A stretch of DNA of 17,422 nucleotides, from positions 1-17,422 of the forward strand of contig CACXFZ010000023.1 of NCBI GenBank assembly GCA_902767025.1, written 5' to 3'. The notes below the pieces were generated by a model that was not told the DNA's origin, did no database searches, and saw nothing but the letters and a program-made list of their open reading frames with translations. Made by a program: the position numbers and the translations under genes. This stretch comes from an uncultured Coriobacteriaceae bacterium (lineage in GTDB: Bacteria; Actinomycetota; Coriobacteriia; Coriobacteriales; Eggerthellaceae). Of the stretch, positions 1 through 6,229 are shown one piece after another (positions within the stretch are counted from its first letter, which is position 1; each line of letters begins with the position of its first letter).

Positions 1-17
1 GTACTTTCTTCATGGCA

Positions 18-1769
18 CTACGCTCCCTTCGCTGCAGACTCGCCCGACACAAAGCCAAAGGTCACGCAACGACCGATGGAAGGCCCGAAGATGTGGCGCG
101 GGTAGTTCGTGTGGAAGAAGCCGCCCGAAGCGCCGCCGGCAGCATACAGGCCGGGAATCACTTCGTTGTCGTAGTCGAGCACGCGGCAGTAATAGTCCAC
201 GACCAGGCCGGACACCGTTGCCAGAATGGAGCTCTGGTGCTTGATGGCGTAGTACTTCTCGCCTTCGATCTTGGTGGTCTTTTCGGTGATGGGCTTGTTG
301 AAGTCCGTGTCCTTCTTGGCATCGACGAAGCCGTTGTAGCGCTCGATGCTCTGCTTCAGGTTCTCGGCCGGCACTTCCATCATGCCCGCAAGCTCCTCGA
401 TCGAGCTCGCCTCGAAGGCCCAGCCCTTCTCCTGGAACGGCTTGAGCTTCTCGAGCACTTCGGGGTTGGCCAGCTGCGTGCTGCTTGCCACGCGCCAGGT
501 GCTCTCGCCGTAGTGCTTCTGGGCGGTGATGGCGTTGCTTCGTGCCTGGAACGGCAGGCTCTCGCTTGCGAAGCGGATGCCGTCCTGGTTGATCAGCAGG
601 CCCTGCGCCACCAGGCTCGTGATGCCCAGGTTACTGCTGTAGAAGCTCTCGGGGCTGCCGAAGTCGAAGTTCATGATGGCCGCGGGCAGCGGGTCCATCT
701 GAGCGCCTATTTCCAGGCCCATCAGCTGACCGTCGCCGGTCGTGCCGTAGTTGGGGCACCAGCTGGCCGTGTGTGCGATGTCCTCGGGACGGCACCAGGC
801 CTTCAGCATCTGCGGGTTGGCGTCGAAGCCGCCCGTTGCCAGGATGACGCCCTTCGAGGCGTTCACGCGGAAGTAGCCTTCCGAATCGCGTGCGATGGCG
901 CCCGTCACGCGACCGTCGTCGTTGCGCTCGAGCTTGACGACCGGCGTGTTGTAGCGCAGATCGCCGTTCTCGCGCTTGCTGAACGTGTTGGCCAGGTCCT
1001 TGACGATGTAGATGCCTGCACCACCTGCGTTCTTGATGGTCTGCTCGCTCCACTGGGGCGACTCGAAGCCGATTTCGGTCTGTGGAACTTCGAAGTTGTG
1101 GGCATTGGGGTTGTTCTCGATGAAGTGCGTGGTGATCTGGCCTTCGCCTTCGTCGAACTTCGCCTGGATCCAGGCAGCAGCCTCGGGGCTGCGCTCGCCC
1201 CACAGCTTGATGGGGTCTACCGGCACGCGGTAGTAGGCCGCATGACGCATGCGGTCCATGGCCTCCGCAGCATCGGGATGGTAGCCGGCTGCCTCCATCT
1301 GGGGGCCGCCGGTCACGCCCATGCCTTCGAACATGCCGCGACCGACATCCATCTTTTCCAGGCACAGCACCTTGGTGGTGCCGTCGTCGCTGGCGGAAAG
1401 GGCCGCGCAGCTGCCGGTGATGCCGCAGCCAACGACGAGCACGTCGGTTTCCTCGGTGCGCTTGATGTCGGATTCTGCGATGTCATTCGGCTCGTAGGCC
1501 ACCTTGCCCTGGCGATCGATGTCGCTTTCGACGTCGAGCACCGGGATGTAGCGAACGGGACGTGGGAACACCTCGGAGTACATGCTCGTCGTCTCCGAGA
1601 AGTTGGTCACGCCCTTGAGTGCAGATGGAGAAGTCACCTCCTCCCCCGCTGCAAACGCCTTGCCTGTCGCACCGAAAGCGCCTGCTGCTGCAGCTGCCCC
1701 AAGCATGCTTGCACCGGCGGCTTTCAGGAACGTGCGACGGCTCGGGGTGAAACTGGTGTGGTTGTCCAT
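18..1769 (-). CDS. Tat-exported FAD-dependent fumarate-reductase-like flavoprotein
   Basis: A 583-residue flavoprotein of the FAD_binding_2 (fumarate reductase/flavocytochrome c) type, probably a periplasm-side terminal reductase for an organic electron acceptor. The N-terminus carries a twin-arginine signal (SRRTFLKAAG at 10-19, Ala-rich h-region, AFA cleavage site near residue 40). The dinucleotide fold is GCGITG at 114-119, and the C-terminal FAD segment reads IPGLYAAGGASGG. The Arg of the family G-x-R-F motif is present (R399), and an Arg lies near the expected second catalytic site (R558). The usual H-T-M-G-G is replaced by A517-T-V-S-G, so the substrate may differ. No FMN-binding or haem domain is seen, so electrons must come from a separate donor. 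The ATG at 1769 was chosen because it directly precedes the Tat signal and follows AAGGAGG; an upstream in-frame extension has neither feature. Substrate unknown. Confidence 0.9.
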   Translation of the reverse strand: MDNHTSFTPSRRTFLKAAGASMLGAAAAAGAFGATGKAFAAGEEVTSPSALKGVTNFSETTSMYSEVFPRPVRYIPVLDVESDIDRQGKVAYEPNDIAESDIKRTEETDVLVVGCGITGSCAALSASDDGTTKVLCLEKMDVGRGMFEGMGVTGGPQMEAAGYHPDAAEAMDRMRHAAYYRVPVDPIKLWGERSPEAAAWIQAKFDEGEGQITTHFIENNPNAHNFEVPQTEIGFESPQWSEQTIKNAGGAGIYIVKDLANTFSKRENGDLRYNTPVVKLERNDDGRVTGAIARDSEGYFRVNASKGVILATGGFDANPQMLKAWCRPEDIAHTASWCPNYGTTGDGQLMGLEIGAQMDPLPAAIMNFDFGSPESFYSSNLGITSLVAQGLLINQDGIRFASESLPFQARSNAITAQKHYGESTWRVASSTQLANPEVLEKLKPFQEKGWAFEASSIEELAGMMEVPAENLKQSIERYNGFVDAKKDTDFNKPITEKTTKIEGEKYYAIKHQSSILATVSGLVVDYYCRVLDYDNEVIPGLYAAGGASGGFFHTNYPRHIFGPSIGRCVTFGFVSGESAAKGA

Positions 1770-1815
1770 AGTGGTTTCCCTCCTTTTCGTTGTTACCCCG
1801 ACCTTACAGTCGCGC

Positions 1816-1845
1816 AGTATATGCACGCACGCGCGCATATGTGAA
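1816..1845 (-). promoter_or_regulatory. Sigma70-type promoter of the flavoprotein gene with dyad in spacer
   Basis: Read on the minus strand, TTCACA (1845-1840) and TATACT (1821-1816) are each 5/6 matches to the -35 and -10 consensus and are 18 bases apart. This predicts a transcript start near 1809 and a ~40-base leader ending in the strong AAGGAGG site. An imperfect dyad at 1819-1840, with arms ATATGCACGC and GCGCGCATAT, fills the spacer, the right place for an operator. Consensus matching by eye only. Confidence 0.6.
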
Positions 1846-1854
1846 GCCAGGTTC

Positions 1855-1877
1855 GGGGGTGAACTAGGGGGTGAACT
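1855..1877. promoter_or_regulatory. Tandem 11-bp direct repeat, candidate activator site
   Basis: GGGGGTGAACT occurs at 1855-1865 and again at 1867-1877, a 12-bp period. The pair begins about 10 bases upstream of the proposed -35 box of the flavoprotein gene, roughly -46 to -68 from its predicted transcript start, where activators usually bind. It also lies ~95 bases upstream of the regulator gene, so it could serve both divergent genes. Binding by the adjacent LuxR protein is inference. Confidence 0.45.
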
Positions 1878-1971
1878 TGCAAAACACCAGGTCAGAAGGT
1901 TGCCAAGCCATCCCCTTGTTTCGAGGGTTTTCGGCGATTCTTGTAGCATAATGTCACGGGGAGGGTTTGAA

Positions 1972-3399
1972 ATGGTACATGACAATTCAGGTATCGTGCT
2001 TGAGGACGGGCGCGCTCGCATCGTCTTTTCGTTGCGCTACCTGGGCATGGGCCTGTTCATCTCGTGGCTGTGCTGCACGCATATCGTGGAGCTGTACCCG
2101 GGTATCGATGCCCTGGCAGAACAGCGGGACGCCATCACGCTTGGCATGCGCTTTGGCGATGTCGGCATGCTGGTGCTGCTTGCCTTGCTCGCCCCGAACA
2201 TCCATTCGATTGGCAACCATATGAAACCAGTGGGGGCCCTTGCGGCGCTCACGTGCGTGGGAACGGCGGTGTGCGCATGGGTTCTGGTGCCCGCAGGAGC
2301 CTCGGAGGTCGTGTTGGAACTTGCAGGTGCCATCACCGCTCTTGGCGGGGCCTGCCTGCTGTGCCTTTGGGCCCAGATATACAGCAGGCTGAACTCGACG
2401 CAGGCGATCGTGTACGGCGGCGCCAGTTTCGTGTTCAGCTCGCTCGTTTCCTTCGTCATCGCGGTTGCAACGCCGCCCTATGCCGTGGCCTTCACGAGCA
2501 TGCTGCCCATTTTGTCGTTTGCCTGCGCCTGGGTGTCGCTGGGCAGCGTCGATCCCGAGCCTGTGTACGCGAGCAGCGTGCGCTACCCCGTTCCCTGGAA
2601 GCTCATCGCCATCATGGGCTTGGCAGCGTTGATTTCCGTGGTATCCGGCACCCTGCTGCCAAACGTTGCCGGCGGATCGATCCTGCGCAATGCCGCTACG
2701 GGTGCATGCGGGGCCATCCTGCTTATCATGGCGTTCACGCTGCGTGAGAGGTGCGACATCCGCTTGTTGGCACGCATCGCGTTTCCGTTGGCGTTGTTCA
2801 CGGTTTTGCTGATTCCCTTTGCCAACCAGCAATTGGGCACGTTCGTGTCGTTTACCGGCAAGCTCGCCTATGTGTGGTTTGCCGCTTTCGTCTTGCTGGT
2901 CATGTGCGGCATCTGCCGCCAGTTCGATGTGCCGTCTCTGCGCATGTTCGCCACCGCGCGCGCCTGCAGCGAATTCGCCATTCTGTTGGGAGTGCTCGTG
3001 AAACGCGAGTTCTGGGACGTGTTCCAGCAGCCAGATCCGGCATTCCAGGCGGCGTTCGTGTTCGTCGGCCTGGTCCTGCTGGGATTGAGCGTGCGCATCT
3101 GGGTGCGTGAATCCACCGTGAACTCCGACTGGGGAGCTGCAGGCATCGTCGTTGAGACCGGCCTTCCCGAAGAAACGGCCGCGATGAAGTTCGAGGCACG
3201 GCTCGACGAGCTTGCCAGCGCCCATAACCTGACCGCGCGAGAAAAGGAAATGCTCGAGCTCATTGCGCAAGGGAAAACGCGCAGCGACATCTGCTCTGAG
3301 CTGTTCCTGTCGGAAAACACGGTGAAGACCCATGCGCGCAACCTCTACAAGAAGCTCGGGGTGCACTCCAAGGCCGAGGTCGCCCCGTTGTTCGAATGA
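1972..3399 (+). CDS. Membrane-anchored LuxR-family transcriptional regulator
   Basis: A 475-residue protein. About 400 N-terminal residues form a series of hydrophobic helices (roughly 10-12 membrane segments by eye), and the C-terminus is a LuxR/GerE helix-turn-helix (about 418-475), recognisable from LTAREKEMLELIAQGKT and SENTVKTHARNLYKKLGV. Regulators of this build, a polytopic sensor part fused to a LuxR HTH, are characteristic of Eggerthellaceae and often sit beside respiratory reductase genes. The ATG at 1972 was chosen because GGAGG lies seven bases before it; the in-frame ATG at 1951 lacks a Shine-Dalgarno. It is divergent from the Tat flavoprotein and followed ten bases later by a small membrane protein gene. 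Likely role: sensing a membrane-accessible ligand and activating the flavoprotein gene (inference from layout). Confidence 0.88.
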   Translation: MVHDNSGIVLEDGRARIVFSLRYLGMGLFISWLCCTHIVELYPGIDALAEQRDAITLGMRFGDVGMLVLLALLAPNIHSIGNHMKPVGALAALTCVGTAVCAWVLVPAGASEVVLELAGAITALGGACLLCLWAQIYSRLNSTQAIVYGGASFVFSSLVSFVIAVATPPYAVAFTSMLPILSFACAWVSLGSVDPEPVYASSVRYPVPWKLIAIMGLAALISVVSGTLLPNVAGGSILRNAATGACGAILLIMAFTLRERCDIRLLARIAFPLALFTVLLIPFANQQLGTFVSFTGKLAYVWFAAFVLLVMCGICRQFDVPSLRMFATARACSEFAILLGVLVKREFWDVFQQPDPAFQAAFVFVGLVLLGLSVRIWVRESTVNSDWGAAGIVVETGLPEETAAMKFEARLDELASAHNLTAREKEMLELIAQGKTRSDICSELFLSENTVKTHARNLYKKLGVHSKAEVAPLFE

Positions 3400-3409
3400 G
3401 CAGGCAAGC

Positions 3410-3817
3410 ATGACATCTCGGGCAAGAACATGGATAGCGCGGCTGCTGGTGACGGCGGTGTTCGCCATGAATGTCACGTGCGCCTTGCAGTTCATCGTCG
3501 ACCCCGCAACCTATGTGCACGCATACGAACTCGAAGGACCGGGGGCGCTGGCGGCCATCCAGGGCATGGGCATCGTCTTTTTGATGTGGAACGCCACCTA
3601 TCCGCCCGTGATCGCACGCCCGAATGATTATCGGGTGCTGTTCGCGGTCGTGCTGGCCCAGCAGGTCATCGGGTTGGTGGGAGAAACCTCCCTGTTGCTT
3701 GTCTTGGCCGGCACCGGGGACCTTCATGCAAGCATTCTGCGCTTCATCGTCTACGACGCGATCGGCCTTGTCGCCCTCGTGGCTGCTTTTCTGATGTCTC
3801 GCAAAGACCGAAGCTAG
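3410..3817 (+). CDS. Small four-helix integral membrane protein
   Basis: A 135-residue hydrophobic protein with about four predicted membrane helices (around 7-25, 40-58, 70-95 and 105-128), ending in a short basic tail (SRKDRS). No family was recognised. It begins ten bases after the LuxR stop codon with only a weak ribosome site (GAGCAGG), so it is probably translated with the regulator in one operon and may modulate it or share its signal. Its TAG stop lies inside the CTAG shared with the convergent antiporter gene. A shorter start at the Met before NVTCALQF is possible but would remove most of the first helix. Confidence 0.7.
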   Translation: MTSRARTWIARLLVTAVFAMNVTCALQFIVDPATYVHAYELEGPGALAAIQGMGIVFLMWNATYPPVIARPNDYRVLFAVVLAQQVIGLVGETSLLLVLAGTGDLHASILRFIVYDAIGLVALVAAFLMSRKDRS

Positions 3818-5847
3818 CTCAAGCCGATGTCCAGGTCCACCAGCATGATGTAGACGCTTTCGCGCATGTCCTTGGCGGTCTCGCGGCTGATCTCTTCCCG
3901 GTCCTGGGCATGCCGGATCTCCTCGAGCTCCATGTTGTAGGCCAACCGCTGTACGTCTTCCATCTTGTTCGTGGTGCGCGTGAACGCCGTAATGTCGGGA
4001 CGTGCGCTCTTGATGGCCACGAGCGAGCGCTGGTAGGTCTGGATGGTCTTGGCCACCACTTCCGAGGGGTAGTCACCCGACCCCTTTGCAGCAAGCTCCT
4101 GCAGGTAGCGTATGGCCTCGCGGTCGAGCAGGATCTGGATCTTCTTCAGTTCGGCCGTGTCGCCGCTGATGCTCAGGCTTCCACGCCAATGCAGTATCGT
4201 GCGCCGTGCAACGCGGAAACCCGACAGCAGCGTATGGGCGAAAGACGAGATGGTCTGCCCGCGCGCGTTTTCGAGGTAGCCCTTCGTGCGCGACAGCCTG
4301 CGGACGAACACGTAGCCAGCGGATTCGTCGACGCTGCCGTTGTCCATGATTTCGTCGAGGTATCCCTCCAGATGCTCGGTCAGTTCCAGGTGGAGCTTCA
4401 ACGTCGCATCGTCGTCGTCATCGGCCTGCTGCTGCACGTGCTGGATGCGGTCGTTGTACGACGAGATGACCGCCGTCGTCTCGGCTGCATTCTCGCGCGT
4501 GCGCTGCTCGGACAGGCGGTCGATGACCGTTCTGAAAATCTCGACCTTCTGAGCCGCCTCTTCGGCCAGGTCCTCTTCGCTTGGCTGCTTCTTGGGAGAT
4601 ATCATCGGCAACAGGAAGTTCGCCAAGAGCAGGGTGCACAGGATGACGCCCGAGGCTAGAAAGATCAGCAGGTTCCTCTGGGGAAAGGGCGTGCCAGCAG
4701 CCACCAGCAACGGGGTCGAGAAGATGACGGACAGCGTTACCGCACCCTTCGGTCCACCCAGCGTGGTTATGAGCGCCGAGCGTAGCGTGGTGGCATCCAA
4801 AGGCGCGCGTTTGCCCGTGTCGGGGTCTTTGATGATGATGTCGTTGACCACCGTGTAGGCGAACCGCACGACGACCAGGATCGTCGTGAGCAGCAGCACC
4901 AGGCCTATCAGGTGGGCATTGTCGATGTTCACGTTCATCCACGAGGCGTTGACGGCCTTGGGAAGTTGGATGCCCAGCAGCACGAAGACTATGCCGTTGA
5001 GCGTGAACGTGAACACGCTCCACACGTTGGACGAGACGATGTTCAGGCGCGAGCTCACCGGGCCTATCTGCCGTTCGGAATACGCGCTGATGATCAGGCC
5101 CGCCGCCACGACGGCCAGAATGCCGCTGACGTGGACCAGTTCCGAGATCAGGTAGATCACAAACGGCAGGGTGAGGTCGAAGAGCACATGGAACGTGTTC
5201 GTGTCCAGGCCCAGGCCGTTCATGCGCTCCTTGGTGGTGCGCGCAAGCCAACCGAGCACGATGCCCAGCAAGATGCCGCCGAAGAAGTCGATGGCGAACG
5301 TCGTGGAGGCTTCCAGTACCGAGAAACTGCCCGTGACGGCCGCGGCGATGGCGAATTGGAACGCCACAACACCCGATGCGTCGTTGATCAGGGCCTCGCC
5401 GGACAGCAGGCTGCGTTCCTTCTTGTCGATATACGCGACATCGCGCATGCACAAGGCCGCGACCGCATCGGTGGGTCCCAGCGCCGCGCCCAGCGCGAAT
5501 GCGGCCGCCAGGGGGACCGAGGGCACCAGCGCGTGCAGGGCGAAGCCGACGGCCAGCGTCAGACCTATGACCAGGCCGATTGCAAGCGAGATTATGAACA
5601 CCCGGTTGCGCCAAAGCCCCTGTTTGTCTACCTCTTTCGCATCGTTGAACAGGATGGGCGCGATGAAGAGCAGCAGGAAGAAATCCGGGTTGAACGTCAC
5701 GTCGATGGGGTTTATCGCAAGCAAGGCGATCCCCACGCCAAGCGCAATCTGGATCAGCGGCAGCGAGATCTTGGGTATGACCTGGTCGAGCGCGGCGGAA
5801 ACCAGCACGGCGATGGTCAGTACCAATATGAGCTCGAGTGTCGTCAT
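3814..5847 (-). CDS. CPA1-family Na+/H+ antiporter
   Basis: A 677-residue monovalent cation/proton antiporter of the CPA1 (NhaP/YjcE-like) group. Residues 1 to about 420 are a dense set of ~12 membrane helices. The transport-core signatures are GPTDAVAAL at 124-132 and the Asn-Asp pair in EALINDASG (N155, D156), the ND pair expected of electroneutral CPA1 exchangers. Residues from about 425 to the end form a long, charged, mainly helical cytoplasmic tail, probably regulatory. Expected role: extrusion of Na+ (or K+) for protons in pH and salt homeostasis. The ATG at 5847 follows GAGG by seven bases. Two overlapping inverted repeats lie just upstream. The gene is convergent with the small membrane protein gene and shares CTAG with it, so no terminator separates them. 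Ion specificity cannot be told from sequence. Confidence 0.93.
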   Translation of the reverse strand: MTTLELILVLTIAVLVSAALDQVIPKISLPLIQIALGVGIALLAINPIDVTFNPDFFLLLFIAPILFNDAKEVDKQGLWRNRVFIISLAIGLVIGLTLAVGFALHALVPSVPLAAAFALGAALGPTDAVAALCMRDVAYIDKKERSLLSGEALINDASGVVAFQFAIAAAVTGSFSVLEASTTFAIDFFGGILLGIVLGWLARTTKERMNGLGLDTNTFHVLFDLTLPFVIYLISELVHVSGILAVVAAGLIISAYSERQIGPVSSRLNIVSSNVWSVFTFTLNGIVFVLLGIQLPKAVNASWMNVNIDNAHLIGLVLLLTTILVVVRFAYTVVNDIIIKDPDTGKRAPLDATTLRSALITTLGGPKGAVTLSVIFSTPLLVAAGTPFPQRNLLIFLASGVILCTLLLANFLLPMISPKKQPSEEDLAEEAAQKVEIFRTVIDRLSEQRTRENAAETTAVISSYNDRIQHVQQQADDDDDATLKLHLELTEHLEGYLDEIMDNGSVDESAGYVFVRRLSRTKGYLENARGQTISSFAHTLLSGFRVARRTILHWRGSLSISGDTAELKKIQILLDREAIRYLQELAAKGSGDYPSEVVAKTIQTYQRSLVAIKSARPDITAFTRTTNKMEDVQRLAYNMELEEIRHAQDREEISRETAKDMRESVYIMLVDLDIGLS

Positions 5848-5854
5848 TCAAACC

Positions 5855-5877
5855 TCACGTACGTGAACATACGTTCA
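5855..5877. promoter_or_regulatory. Two overlapping palindromes upstream of the antiporter gene
   Basis: TCACGTACGTGA (5855-5866) is a perfect 12-bp palindrome. Overlapping it, TGAAC-ATAC-GTTCA (5864-5877) has perfect 5-bp arms around a four-base centre. They lie 8-30 bases before the antiporter start codon, over the expected promoter and leader. The layout fits an operator for a dimeric repressor, for example TetR-type, but no regulator gene is adjacent. Confidence 0.45.
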
Positions 5878-5883
5878 TTTCAA

Positions 5884-5905
5884 GGGCGGGAATCCCCTCC
5901 CACCC
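5884..5905 (-). terminator. Hairpin downstream of the RiPP precursor
   Basis: In minus-strand RNA the arms GGGUGGGA and UCCCGCCC pair over eight positions (one G-U wobble) around a six-base loop. It begins about 33 bases after the precursor stop codon. The following bases (UUGAAAUG) are a poor U-tract, so it may act as an RNA-stability element or weak terminator. An alternative CACCC/GGGTG pairing at 5901-5912 overlaps it. Confidence 0.45.
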
Positions 5906-5937
5906 AAGGGTGTAGGCCGATGAAGCCCAGCGGTTGT

Positions 5938-6141
5938 TTATGCGGAGTAGAGGCGGTAGCAGTAGTCCTCGCAGTTTCCCAGTTCGGTGCAATTGGGGTC
6001 TCCCCAACCACCGGAAACGCTGGACAGCTCGTCATCGCTGAGCTCGTAGCCCGACTCCTTCGCCAGCTCGATGATCTCCTCGGGCGTCGTGCAAGCGAGA
6101 ACCTTCTCCTTCTACTCTTGTGTCAGTTCTTCGAATTTCAT
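5938..6141 (-). pseudogene. Nif11-type RiPP precursor peptide gene with in-frame amber stop
   Basis: A 67-codon reading frame with an ideal ribosome site (AAGGAGG, five bases before ATG). It reads as a classic Nif11-like leader: MKFEELTQE, stop, KEKVLACTTPEEIIELAKES, GYELSDDELSSV, then the SGG boundary (S43-G44-G45). The remaining 22 residues are a short core (46-67) that begins W-G-D-P-N, contains three cysteines (C51, C57, C61) and three tyrosines, and ends before TAA. Codon 10 (6114-6112) is TAG exactly where relatives usually have Gln (E-Q-K), so one C-to-T change of CAG explains it. No ATG, GTG or TTG follows in frame before the leader core, so reinitiation is unlikely. TAG terminates eight of the eleven intact reading frames here, which argues against recoding. 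No modification or export gene is in the window. Too short and interrupted for ordinary gene callers. Confidence 0.8.
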
Positions 6142-6185
6142 TGCTGCCTCCTTGGGTCGCTTCAACACATGCCATTGCATCTTCG

Positions 6186-6217
6186 ATTGTACTATCGCGG
6201 CTTGCGCACAACGCGCA
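6186..6217 (-). promoter_or_regulatory. Possible promoter and dyad before the RiPP precursor
   Basis: On the minus strand TACAAT (6191-6186) is a 5/6 match to a -10 box and would give a leader of about 38 bases to the precursor ATG. No good -35 box is seen. An inverted repeat TGCGC-N5-GCGCA (6203-6217) overlaps the -35 region and could be an operator. This lies in the 88-base gap after the LRR gene, so independent transcription is possible but co-transcription is not excluded. Confidence 0.3.
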
Positions 6218-6229
6218 CATGAGCCATTT

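Noticed and set aside
12..1844. 610-codon plus-strand frame opposite the flavoprotein
   Set aside because: It is the antisense shadow of a GC-rich gene: no ribosome site, no family text, and the minus strand encodes a clear Tat flavoprotein with a promoter.
1951..1971. Earlier ATG at 1951 as start of the LuxR regulator
   Set aside because: It lacks a Shine-Dalgarno, whereas the ATG at 1972 has GGAGG at ideal spacing.
5938..6141. Stop-codon recoding (for example pyrrolysine) in the RiPP precursor
   Set aside because: TAG is the normal terminator of most genes in the window, and no recoding signal or suppressor is visible; a nonsense mutation is simpler.
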